Shown here: one piece after another, positions 8,605 to 17,029 of the stretch
Numbering within the stretch: the first letter of the stretch is position 1
How the letters are laid out: each line of letters begins with the position of its first letter
Origin: Aquisphaera insulae
GTDB taxonomy: Bacteria > Planctomycetota > Planctomycetia > Isosphaerales > Isosphaeraceae
NCBI RefSeq assembly: GCF_011064615.1
Contig: NZ_JAALJH010000010.1
Span: 97,400-161,399, forward strand
Direction: 5' to 3'
DNA: 64,000 nucleotides
Program-made: the position numbers and the translations under genes
The notes under the pieces: model-generated
The model's database searches: none
What the model was told of the DNA's origin: nothing
Seen by the model: only the letters and a program-made list of their open reading frames with translations

Positions 8605-9813
8605 TCAGCCGCGACGAACCGATCCTCGCTTTCGGGAGCCCTTCGTCAGGGCGCCGGATCGGACGCTCGCCTTCGGCTTCGCCGGCTCGGTGGACGGAGA
8701 GGCCGGAGCGGGAAGGGCGCGGATGGTATCCGTGCCCTCGTCCTCGGATGCCGCGTTGCTCAGCTCGGCCTCCAGGTCGGCGATGGTCGGCAGGCTGCCG
8801 CGGAGCGTTTCGGGCAACGATTCGGAGAGCGTGAAGCCGCTGATGCCGATGGGCTTGTTGATGTCCCGAAGGGCGTACTCGGCCACGATCTTCCCCTTGC
8901 TCTTGCAGAGGATGATCCCGATCGTCGGTGCGTCCTGGGGGTGCCGGAGGAGGTCGTCCACCGCGGAGAGGTAGAAGTTCATCTTCCCGGCGTGCTCGGG
9001 CCGGAACTCCGTCGCCTTCAATTCGATCACCACATAAGCGCGCAGCTTCAGGTGGTAGAAGAGCAGGTCGATGAAGAACTCCTCGCCGCCCACTTCGAGT
9101 CGATGCTGACTGCCCACGAACGCGAAGCCGACCCCCAGCTCCAGGAGGAACTGGCGGATGTGCTCCATCAGTCCGCGCTCGATCTCACGCTCGCGGGCAG
9201 CGTCGCCGAGCGTGAGGAAGTCGAAGTTGTACGGGTCCTTCAGGATCTGCTCGGCGAGGTCGGATTGCGGCTTCGGCAGCGTTGCCGCGAAGTTGTTCAA
9301 CGCCTTCCCCTGGTGGCGATAGAGGTCGGTCTCGATCTGGATCTCGAGGATGTTCCGGCTCCAGCCATTCTCGATTGTCTTCCGAATATACCAGACCCGT
9401 TCATCGGGGTCCTTGACATGGTCCAGCAATCGGACGTTATGGCCCCACGGAATTTGTGCAACAAGCTGTTGCACAATTGGCTCCTCCGGCCACGCCTCGG
9501 CGAAGGCACGCATGTATTTCAGGTTCCGCGGGGAGAACCCGGACATCTCGGGGAAGGCCCGCTTGAGGTCCTCGGCCAGGCGATCGATGACCTTTGCACC
9601 CCAGCCCTGGTCTTCCTGGCGGGTCAGGATGTCGCGTCCGATCCCCCAGTAGAGGAGCACCAGCTCCCGGTTGACGGCGACGGCCGCTCGCAGTTGGGCG
9701 GCGCGGATGCGGTCCTTCAGGCTCACGAGAAGCTGATCGTAGCCTTCCGGCAATCCGCTGGGGCCCGAGGGCGCGACAACCGGCTCGAGTTTCGACGGCT
9801 TCTTCCTGCCCAT
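8605..9813 (-). CDS. DUF1016/YhcG-type PDDEXK nuclease-domain protein
   Basis: A 402-residue protein. The N-terminal domain (about 20-170) has the YhcG/DUF1016 signature with LYWGIGRDIL and a GFSPRNLKYMRAFAEAWPE segment, then QIPWGHNVRLLD. The C-terminal domain has a PDDEXK core: EEFFIDLLFYH followed by VVIELKATEFRPEHAGKMNF. The tail beyond about 350 is low complexity and basic. The start has GGAG six bases upstream. Homologues are often found in restriction-modification and other defence loci, and its neighbours here (Fic, Phd/PIN) fit that. A DNA-related nuclease role is inferred from the fold. Confidence 0.85.
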   Translation of the reverse strand: MGRKKPSKLEPVVAPSGPSGLPEGYDQLLVSLKDRIRAAQLRAAVAVNRELVLLYWGIGRDILTRQEDQGWGAKVIDRLAEDLKRAFPEMSGFSPRNLKYMRAFAEAWPEEPIVQQLVAQIPWGHNVRLLDHVKDPDERVWYIRKTIENGWSRNILEIQIETDLYRHQGKALNNFAATLPKPQSDLAEQILKDPYNFDFLTLGDAAREREIERGLMEHIRQFLLELGVGFAFVGSQHRLEVGGEEFFIDLLFYHLKLRAYVVIELKATEFRPEHAGKMNFYLSAVDDLLRHPQDAPTIGIILCKSKGKIVAEYALRDINKPIGISGFTLSESLPETLRGSLPTIADLEAELSNAASEDEGTDTIRALPAPASPSTEPAKPKASVRSGALTKGSRKRGSVRRG

Positions 9814-9957
9814 GGCCTGCTCCGAACCTATCGACCTTGCTGCAATCCTATCACATCGGTACGAGGCCGCTCCTGAAGCCGATCCGGAATAAGTTGATGG
9901 TGTTCAGTGGCAGTTGTAGGATAGCCGGCGTGGGCGGCGGTCAACGTTCTCTTCTCA

Positions 9958-10497
9958 ATGAGGTCCGCGATCGTGCCCGAGGCGATCCTGCCGGCCTGGT
10001 TGGATGACGCTCGGCGGTACTATTGCGAGATCGGCGGCCCGAGGGACACCGTGCGCGTTCTCCTGGTCGATGGCGACGAGGAGAGCCCGGAAAGGCCGTG
10101 GCCCCTCCGGCTGCGGCTCGAACCGGCATCGCGGTTCTCGCGGCGGATACGCGTCCTCGACGCCGAGGATCGCGAACGGGGCGTCATCAGTCGGGCGGGC
10201 CTCGTCCCCGGCGCGAGGTATGCGATGCGGCGTGGCGATGAGGTCGTCTGGACGCTCGCGATCCGATCGATCCTGCTGAGACGTCACGCCCTGGACATAG
10301 CCGGGGGCGAGTCGTGGACGTTCGAAACGCCCTTCTTCAATCTCCGCATCCGCGGGATCACCCGCGGCACGCCGGGGCTGCTCGGTGGAGTCGGCCTTTC
10401 GAAGCGCCAATGGTGCCTGGCGATCGAGCCCGGCCGCGATACGCCGGACCTGCTGGCGGCCATCGCGTTCCTGCATCGGCGGTGGTGGCACTCTTGA
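9958..10497 (+). CDS. Hypothetical protein
   Basis: A 179-residue reading frame with strong GC-ending codon bias on this strand. It has no signal peptide or membrane helix. The middle (about 55-140) reads as alternating short beta strands, for example RIRVLDAEDRERGVISR and RGDEVVWTLAIRSI, ending in an Arg/Trp-rich tail. A weak resemblance to the LURP-one/scramblase-like beta-barrel pattern is possible but not convincing. No clear Shine-Dalgarno precedes the ATG; GTG at 9973 is an alternative start. Function not recognised. Confidence 0.55.
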   Translation: MRSAIVPEAILPAWLDDARRYYCEIGGPRDTVRVLLVDGDEESPERPWPLRLRLEPASRFSRRIRVLDAEDRERGVISRAGLVPGARYAMRRGDEVVWTLAIRSILLRRHALDIAGGESWTFETPFFNLRIRGITRGTPGLLGGVGLSKRQWCLAIEPGRDTPDLLAAIAFLHRRWWHS

Positions 10498-10531
10498 AGG
10501 CAGACTCCCGGAGGTGGTCAGGGAGGCGTCG

Positions 10532-11176
10532 TCACGGCCTCAGCGGCGTCAGCACGATGTCGCGGTATTCGATGGGGGCGCCCTCGGACTGGAGGCAGAT
10601 CGCGCCCTTCGTCACGTTGCAGTTGGTCGCCTCGTTGACGAGCTCGCCGTTGACCTTCACGCGGAGGGTGTCGCCCTTGCAGGTGATCTCCATCCGGTTC
10701 CACTCGCCGATCGGCTTCTCGGAGCCGTCGGTCAGGTTGATGTGGCGGCGGTCCTTCTTGCGGGTGGCCTCGTCGGGGACGTCGAGCTCGGTGCCGATGA
10801 CCCAGAAGTCGCCCGCGTTGTCCTTGAGGAGCTGCACCTCGATCGACCGGGGCCAGATCCCCAGCGCCCGGGGCGTCGTCGCGTGCACGAGCACGCCGTT
10901 ATTCCCCCCCGCGGTCCCCGCCGGCCAGCGCCACTCGAGCGTCAGCGTGTAGTCGCCGTATTCCCGCTCCGTCTTGAGGTATCCCACCGGCTTGCCCGTG
11001 CACTTCAGGACGCCGTCGGCCACGCTCCAGGTCCGGGCCGGGTCGGCCCCTGCGCCGTCGAGGACCGCCGTCCAGCCGGTGAGGTCCTTGCCGTTGAAGA
11101 GCCGGGTCGGCCCGTCCTGGGCCAGGGCGAAGGTCGTCAGGGTGGCACTCGCGGCGAGGAACAGGGCATACTTCAC
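10532..11176 (-). CDS. Secreted DUF1080 (3-keto-disaccharide hydrolase-like) protein
   Basis: A 214-residue protein with the DUF1080 signature: LFNGKDLTGW at the start of the mature part, WSVADGVLKC, the YGDYTLTLEWRW strand pair, GNNGVLVH, and a C-terminal ICLQSEGAPIEYRDIVL. The fold is a concanavalin-type jelly roll; members include 3-keto-glycoside hydrolases and many planctomycete proteins acting on sugars outside the cytoplasm. GTG at 11176 is chosen as the start because GGAGG lies six bases upstream and it opens a clean signal peptide (about 1-19). The longer frame upstream has no such signal. It is divergent from the sigma factor gene. Confidence 0.88.
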   Translation of the reverse strand: MKYALFLAASATLTTFALAQDGPTRLFNGKDLTGWTAVLDGAGADPARTWSVADGVLKCTGKPVGYLKTEREYGDYTLTLEWRWPAGTAGGNNGVLVHATTPRALGIWPRSIEVQLLKDNAGDFWVIGTELDVPDEATRKKDRRHINLTDGSEKPIGEWNRMEITCKGDTLRVKVNGELVNEATNCNVTKGAICLQSEGAPIEYRDIVLTPLRP

Positions 11177-11362
11177 GGGAGACCTCCACGGGAGCTTCGG
11201 GGGATGCGGCAGGTGGGCCGGCGTCGCGGCCTGATCGCGGATTATAGCCGCGACGGAGCCCGCCGCCAGGACCGGCCGGGGATCGGAATTTCCGCCGATT
11301 TCTTGCAAGGCCCGGGGAGTTCCCGCGATAGGATGGTCGCGTGCAATTCACCGGAGGTGATC

Positions 11363-11968
11363 GTGGAGAATCCGACGCCGATGCGGACCAGCGCCAGCCT
11401 GCTGGGGAGGCTGCGCCTGGAGGCGCCGGGCCCCGGCGACTGGGACGACTTCATGCGCCGGTACGGGCCGATGATCCGCCAGTGGTGCCGGCGCTGGAAG
11501 CTCCAGGACGCCGATGCCGAGGACGTGACGCAGGATGTCCTGGCTCGGCTGGCGTCCCGCCTCCGGACGTTCGAATATGATCCGTCGAGGAGCTTCCGCG
11601 CCTATGTGAAGACGGTGGCCCACTTCGCCTGGTGCGACCTGATCGAGTCGCGGAAGCGGCCCGGGGCGGGGGGGACCGGCGACTCCGCCGTGCTCGACCA
11701 GCTCCACGGCCTGGAGGCGCGCGACGACCTCCAGGCCCGGCTCGTCGACGCCTTCGACCACGAGGTCCTGGAGGAGGCGACGGCCCGGATCCGGTTGAGG
11801 GTGGAGGCCCGGACCTGGGACGCCTTCCGGCTCACGGCCGTGGAGGGGCTCTCGGGCGCCGAGGCCGCCGAACGCGTGGGGATGTCGATCGCGGCCGTGT
11901 TCAAGGCCAAGAGCAAGGTCCAGAAGATGCTCCGCGAGGAGGTCCAGAGGCTCGAAGGGGGACCGTAA
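11363..11968 (+). CDS. ECF-type RNA polymerase sigma factor
   Basis: A 201-residue sigma-70 family protein of the ECF type. Region 2 covers about 18-85 (DADAEDVTQDVLARL) and region 4 the last ~60 residues, with the helix-turn-helix LSGAEAAERVGMSIAAVFKAKSKV in pieces. GTG at 11363 has GGAGG five bases upstream and is preferred; ATG at 11381 is a possible alternative. It directs RNA polymerase to a small regulon. The protein-kinase gene begins two bases after its stop, so the two are one transcription unit. Control through that kinase, rather than a classical anti-sigma factor, is an inference from gene order. Confidence 0.9.
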   Translation: MENPTPMRTSASLLGRLRLEAPGPGDWDDFMRRYGPMIRQWCRRWKLQDADAEDVTQDVLARLASRLRTFEYDPSRSFRAYVKTVAHFAWCDLIESRKRPGAGGTGDSAVLDQLHGLEARDDLQARLVDAFDHEVLEEATARIRLRVEARTWDAFRLTAVEGLSGAEAAERVGMSIAAVFKAKSKVQKMLREEVQRLEGGP

Positions 11969-11970
11969 GC

Positions 11971-14900
11971 GTGCCGATCGCCTGCCCGACGCCCGAGATG
12001 TTCCGGAAGATCCTCGACGACACCCGCACCGATGGCCCCGAATGGTCGGAGGTTGAGACGCACGTGGCCGGGTGCCGGGCCTGCCAGGATCTGCTGGAAA
12101 GGCTCACGGCCCCCGCGACCGAGGCCGGCGGCGCGGAGCCCTCCTGGAGCGGTCCCCGATCGGCGGCGGTGGCCTCGCCGTCGGCCTTCCCGACCGAGGC
12201 CCGCGCCGGCGGCGAGGCCGCGCCGGTGTGGGCTTCCGTCGCCGACGCTCCGTTCTCGATCCCCGGATACGCGATCGAGCGCGAGCTCGGGCGGGGCGGA
12301 ATGGGGGTCGTCTATCTCGCCCGCCAGACCGACGCCAACCGCCTGGTCGCCGTCAAGATGGTCCCCGCCGGCCGCGGCCGCGCCGAGGACCTGGTCCGGT
12401 TCCGCTTCGAGGGGGAGAGCCTGGCGCAGTTGCGGCACCCGAACATCGTCCAGGTCTACGAGGTCGGGGCCGTCGACGGCCGACCCTTCTTCTCGATGGA
12501 GTACGTCGCCGGCGGCAACCTCGCGACGTCCCTGGCGGAGGGGGCCCGCTCGCCGGCCGAGGCCGCGGCCCTGGTGGAGACCCTCGCCCGCGCCGTCCAT
12601 GCTGCGCACCAGTGCGGCGTGGTCCACCGCGACCTGAAGCCGGCCAACATCCTGCTCGACCCCGGCGGGACCGACGGCTCGGCACCCGTCCCCAAGATCA
12701 CCGACTTCGGCCTGGCCAAGCGGGTCGGGGACGACAGCGGGCTGACCCAGACCGGCCAGATCCTAGGGACGCCCGGCTACATGGCCCCGGAGCAGGCCTC
12801 CGGCGGCCGGACGGTCGGCGTCCCGGCGGACGTCTACGCCCTGGGCGCGATCCTCTTCGAGGCCCTCACGGGCGGCCCGCCATTCCGCGGCGAATCGCCC
12901 TGGGACATCATGATGAAGGTCGTCCACGAGCCGGCCCCATCCGTCTCCCGCGCCCGCGCCGGCCTGCCGCGAGACCTGGACGTCATCTGCGCCAAGTGCC
13001 TCTCGAAGAAGCCCGAGGACCGCTATCCGAGCGCCGACGCCCTGGCCGAGGACCTCCGGAGCTGGCGCGAGGGCCGGCCGATCGCCGCCCGCCGGGTCGG
13101 GATGGCCCGAAGGTCCTGGCTCTGGGCCCGCCGCCATCCGGCCTACGCGGCGCTCGGGATGCTCCTGGCGGCGTCGATCGTCGCGGGGGTCGCGGGCGTG
13201 TACGTCCAGTGGGGCCGCGCCGAACGCCACCTGGAGCAATCCCGCCGGCGGCTCGACCTGGCGATGCGGGCCATCGAGTCCTTCTACACCGGGGTCAGCC
13301 GGGACGTCCTCCTGAAGCAGCCGGAACAGAGGGACCTGCGGGCCTCGCTCCTGAGCACGCCGCTGGACTTCTATCGGTCGCTCCGCGGCGAGCTCGAGTC
13401 GGGCGGCGAGCCGGACCGCGCCACCCTGGTGCTGCTGGTCAACGTCCTCTCGCGGCTGGGCCGCCTCAACGAGGACGTGGGCCGCGAGTCCGATGCCCTG
13501 GAGGCCTACGGGCAGGCTGCGGATACGGCTCGCCGCCTCCTCCGGGATGATCCTCGCGACCGCGCGACCGGCGGGGAGCTGGCCGAAACCCTGATCAGGG
13601 CCGCCGAGATCCACGCCCGGACGTCGAGCCCTGAGCCTGCTCGTACCGAACTGGACGAAGCCCTCGGACTCTTCGACGGCCTGCTCCGCGAGGAGCCCGA
13701 CGATCCCGTCCTGCTGAACGGCCGGGCCTCCTGCTTCCTGACCCTCGGCGACATCGAGTGCGACGCGCAGCACTTCGAACGCTCCGAGGATCAGTACCTG
13801 AAGGCGATCGCCATCCGCGAGGGGCTCGTCGCCCGGCATCCCGAGAACGTCAAGGTCCTCAACAGCCTGGGCGCGACCCAGAACAACCTGGCGATCCTCT
13901 ACGCCCAGTGGAACCGCCTCGAGGATGCCGGCCGTCGATTCCGCGAGAGCCTGGAATCGCGCCGACGGCTCGCCGCCCGCGAGCAGGGCGAGCTCCAGGA
14001 GAACCTCCGCAAGCTGAGCTCCTGCCTCAACAACGTCGGCAGCTTCTGCCAGAACACCAACCGGCTGGCCGAGGCCCCCGCCTATTTCAAGGAGGCCCTA
14101 TCCATCCAGGAAGCCCTGGTCCGCGACCATCCCACGGTCGCCCTCTACCAGGATGACCTGGCGGTGACCCACGAGAACATGGCCGGCTATGAGGCGGCAT
14201 CGGGCCGGCGCGATCGCGCCCGCGCCGAGTACACTCGGGCGCTGGAGATCCGCGAACGCCTGGCCGCCGACCACCCGGCGTCGCTGGACTACCAGGCCCG
14301 CCTCATCCTGAACCGGGCCGAGCTCTCGGAGATCCTCCTCGACGATCGCGATTTCCCGGGGGCCGAGGCCGAGGCCCGCGCGGCGGTCGCGGCCGCCGAC
14401 CGGGCCGCTCGGGTCCACGCCGCCGCGGCCGAGCTCCGACGGCTCCGCGCCGAGACGTCCCGGCACCTGGGCGACGTCTTCGCCGCGACCGGCCGGTCGG
14501 CCGCGGCCGATTCCGCGTACTCGTCCGCCCTGTCCCTGCTGGGCGAGCCGGGGCAGGGGACCTGGACGGCCGAGGCGCGCCAGGACCGGGCCCGCGACCT
14601 GTTCCGCCGCGGCGCCTCGCGGGCGGCCGTCGGCCGCCGAGAGCCGGCCGCGGCCGATCTCCGCGAGGCCCTGACCATGCTGGGATCGCTGCTGGCGGAG
14701 CAGCCCGGAGTCTCCCGATATCGCATCCTGGCCGCATCCGCCCGGTCGACGCTGGCCGAGTCGGTCTTGCGAGAGGCGCGACGGGGCGGGCGTGAGGCCC
14801 TCATTCCGGAAGCCCTGGGGGACTCCACGCAGGCCGCCGAGGACATGGAGGCCCTCCTTCGCGATGAGCCCGGCGACGAGGAGGCCCGAGACGAGCTGGC

Positions 14901-15330
14901 CCGCGCCCGGGCCGGCCGCGCCGTGGCCCTCGAATGGCGCCGCCAGCTCCCCGAGTCCCTGGCCGAATGGGACAAGGCCCTCGAGGCCGTCCCCGAGCGT
15001 TCCCGCCTCTCCATCGCCCGCGGCCGCGCCGCCACGCTCTGCCTGGCCGGCCGGGTCCCCGAGGCGATCGAGATCGCCCGGTCCTCCTCGGGCCCGCAGC
15101 CCGAGACGACGGCCGAGCGCGTCGCCCTCGCGCGGATCTACGCCCGTGCCGCGAGATCCGCGGAGGCCGTCGCCGTCCTCGCGTCCGCCGCGTCCGCCCC
15201 CGACCTCGGCGACGGCCTCGCCTTCCGCGCGCTGCTGGACGATCTCGACTTCGAGCCCCTCCGGCTCCGCCCCGACTTCCACGCCGTCGTCCAGGGGCTG
15301 CCGCTCCCGGGCGAGGTCTTCGCACCCTGA
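11971..15330 (+). CDS. Membrane Ser/Thr protein kinase with C-terminal TPR repeats
   Basis: A 1119-residue Hanks-type kinase. A small zinc-finger-like motif H-x3-C-x2-C (His31, Cys35, Cys38) recalls anti-sigma zinc domains. The kinase domain runs about 100-370: GRGGMGVVY loop, Lys129, HRDLKPANILL with Asp221, TDFGLAK with Asp245. A single membrane helix follows (about 389-412, LGMLLAASIVAGVAGVYV), then about 700 residues of alpha-helical TPR-like repeats. GTG at 11971 is used; it follows an AAGGGGG stretch inside the end of the sigma gene. Domain order predicts an inner-membrane kinase with the TPR part on the far side. All catalytic residues are present. Confidence 0.92.
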   Translation: MPIACPTPEMFRKILDDTRTDGPEWSEVETHVAGCRACQDLLERLTAPATEAGGAEPSWSGPRSAAVASPSAFPTEARAGGEAAPVWASVADAPFSIPGYAIERELGRGGMGVVYLARQTDANRLVAVKMVPAGRGRAEDLVRFRFEGESLAQLRHPNIVQVYEVGAVDGRPFFSMEYVAGGNLATSLAEGARSPAEAAALVETLARAVHAAHQCGVVHRDLKPANILLDPGGTDGSAPVPKITDFGLAKRVGDDSGLTQTGQILGTPGYMAPEQASGGRTVGVPADVYALGAILFEALTGGPPFRGESPWDIMMKVVHEPAPSVSRARAGLPRDLDVICAKCLSKKPEDRYPSADALAEDLRSWREGRPIAARRVGMARRSWLWARRHPAYAALGMLLAASIVAGVAGVYVQWGRAERHLEQSRRRLDLAMRAIESFYTGVSRDVLLKQPEQRDLRASLLSTPLDFYRSLRGELESGGEPDRATLVLLVNVLSRLGRLNEDVGRESDALEAYGQAADTARRLLRDDPRDRATGGELAETLIRAAEIHARTSSPEPARTELDEALGLFDGLLREEPDDPVLLNGRASCFLTLGDIECDAQHFERSEDQYLKAIAIREGLVARHPENVKVLNSLGATQNNLAILYAQWNRLEDAGRRFRESLESRRRLAAREQGELQENLRKLSSCLNNVGSFCQNTNRLAEAPAYFKEALSIQEALVRDHPTVALYQDDLAVTHENMAGYEAASGRRDRARAEYTRALEIRERLAADHPASLDYQARLILNRAELSEILLDDRDFPGAEAEARAAVAAADRAARVHAAAAELRRLRAETSRHLGDVFAATGRSAAADSAYSSALSLLGEPGQGTWTAEARQDRARDLFRRGASRAAVGRREPAAADLREALTMLGSLLAEQPGVSRYRILAASARSTLAESVLREARRGGREALIPEALGDSTQAAEDMEALLRDEPGDEEARDELARARAGRAVALEWRRQLPESLAEWDKALEAVPERSRLSIARGRAATLCLAGRVPEAIEIARSSSGPQPETTAERVALARIYARAARSAEAVAVLASAASAPDLGDGLAFRALLDDLDFEPLRLRPDFHAVVQGLPLPGEVFAP

Positions 15331-15377
15331 CGCGTTCCGGCGGGGTGCGGATCTCTCTTCGCTGGTTCGATTGCCAC

Positions 15378-16910
15378 CTACCGGGGCGCTTCGGCGGGCT
15401 CGAGGCGATAGATCAGGTCGCCCGAAGGTTGACTGTCCATCTTCGAGTCCTTCTCGCCGCCGTCGTCCCTGCCATCCTTCCCGATCGAGTACACGATCGG
15501 CCGGCCCGCCACGACGGTCATGCGCATCGGCTTGCCGTCGTAGGGATCAATCGGGACGTTCTTCAAGCCGGCCGCCCTGGTGGCCGCCGACAGTTCGCGG
15601 GGAGTCCGGCCCCGGGAGCTCAACTGCGAGTGCCGCAACGCGGACCAGCATTCCCAGCCGCGGAGGATCGCCGTCTCCCGGGCAATCGCCTGGCTCAACG
15701 TCGTCAGCGACGCGACGTTGGGCTCGAGGGCCTTGACCACGCGGCCCAAAGGATCGTCTCCGCCCCTGGGCTGCACCGCGGCGATTTGACGCAGGCGGGC
15801 GGCGAAAGGGACGCCGTCCAGGGACAGGGCCGCGCGGAACGCGGCGTTGAGATCGTTCACCGAGCGTGACAGTTCCTCGGCGGTCGTCCGCGCCAGGATC
15901 GCGTCGGCATCCGCGGGGAGCGAGCTCGCGGCGGCGGGCGTCTGAATCAGGGCGATGAATGTCCGGACGACCGGGCCGGCGGTCTTGACCCCCATCTCCC
16001 CGAGCCATCGGGCGACTCCCTTCTGGTCCCGGATCAGGGCGTGCAGGTTGACGCGGCTGATGAGGTATTCCGCGCGAAGCCCCTCGACGTAGGAATTCGC
16101 CGACTTCGACTCGTGATCGGCCAGGATCCTGATCAGGTGCTCGCAATGCGACGCGCGCACCTTGGGCGCGGCCAGTATGGGCGGGATCATCTGATCTCCG
16201 ACGATGTGGACGATCGCGGCGGATGTGAGCTGGGAAATCAGGAAGCCGCGAGGTTTCAGGTCCCGGGCGAGCCGGAGCACCGCCTCGACGTCTCGCAGGG
16301 CCGCGTTGATGTCGTCCTTCTCGATGTCTCGCCGGACCCGCAGCGACGCGATCCGGGCCACCTGGCGTGCGTCCTGGACGTGGGGGAGCAGCGACGTCAT
16401 CCCGAAGCCCGCGTCGAACACGCACGACTCCCGCCGCTGCGCGGCGGCGAGCTTGCGGAATCCGTCCGCGTACAGGCCGATGACCTCGTCGATCGACGCC
16501 GGAGACACCGATCCGGGGTCCTTCTCGATCGCGCTGTTGAGCTTCTGGTAGCGCCTCATCCGATCATCGGCCGCCTCGCGTCGGCGGCGCTGCTCGGCCC
16601 CCGCGGGGAAGCAGGCGGACGTGGCCGCGCCGAACTCGGAGAGCGCGTCCAGGTACAAGGGCGCGGCGTTCCGGCTCGAGGGGGGCATGGCGAGGAACCG
16701 GGCGACGTCGAACGGCGCGCCGGCCTCGATCCCGTCGGGGAGCTTCTTCCCGGCGCCCGGCAGGCTCGGGTACGACCGTCCCGACTCCTGAGCGAGGAGG
16801 CGGCCGGGCACGAGGCTAGATACCAGGCCGGCGGCGGCCAGGGTGAAGACCATCCGGCGACTGACGGCGTGCCGGATCGGGGTCCAGGAAGATGCGTGAA
16901 CTCGTGGCAT
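15378..16910 (-). CDS. Secreted hypothetical protein with GspG-like C-terminal tail
   Basis: A 510-residue protein. The ATG follows AAGGAG at five bases; a hydrophobic segment at about 20-40 looks like a signal peptide or anchor. The bulk (45-440) is alpha-helical, with no family recognised. The last ~50 residues, with DPYDGKPMRM, IVYSIGKDGRDDGG and a final DLIYRLEP, resemble the calcium-binding C-terminal loop region of type II secretion pseudopilins (GspG) and of several planctomycete secreted proteins. There is no prepilin cleavage motif at the N-terminus. It is convergent with the kinase gene before it and lies between two sigma/kinase pairs. Confidence 0.6.
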   Translation of the reverse strand: MPRVHASSWTPIRHAVSRRMVFTLAAAGLVSSLVPGRLLAQESGRSYPSLPGAGKKLPDGIEAGAPFDVARFLAMPPSSRNAAPLYLDALSEFGAATSACFPAGAEQRRRREAADDRMRRYQKLNSAIEKDPGSVSPASIDEVIGLYADGFRKLAAAQRRESCVFDAGFGMTSLLPHVQDARQVARIASLRVRRDIEKDDINAALRDVEAVLRLARDLKPRGFLISQLTSAAIVHIVGDQMIPPILAAPKVRASHCEHLIRILADHESKSANSYVEGLRAEYLISRVNLHALIRDQKGVARWLGEMGVKTAGPVVRTFIALIQTPAAASSLPADADAILARTTAEELSRSVNDLNAAFRAALSLDGVPFAARLRQIAAVQPRGGDDPLGRVVKALEPNVASLTTLSQAIARETAILRGWECWSALRHSQLSSRGRTPRELSAATRAAGLKNVPIDPYDGKPMRMTVVAGRPIVYSIGKDGRDDGGEKDSKMDSQPSGDLIYRLEPAEAPR

Positions 16911-17029
16911 GTTGGCTCCTTGCTGGGCCGGCGTGAAGGCGGACGAAGTCTCGACGCTCGCGTCGTCGTCGGGTTGCTCCGGGATCGGATCTCATCGACG
17001 TGCTCAACCTTGCCCCCCCGAGAGGAGGG

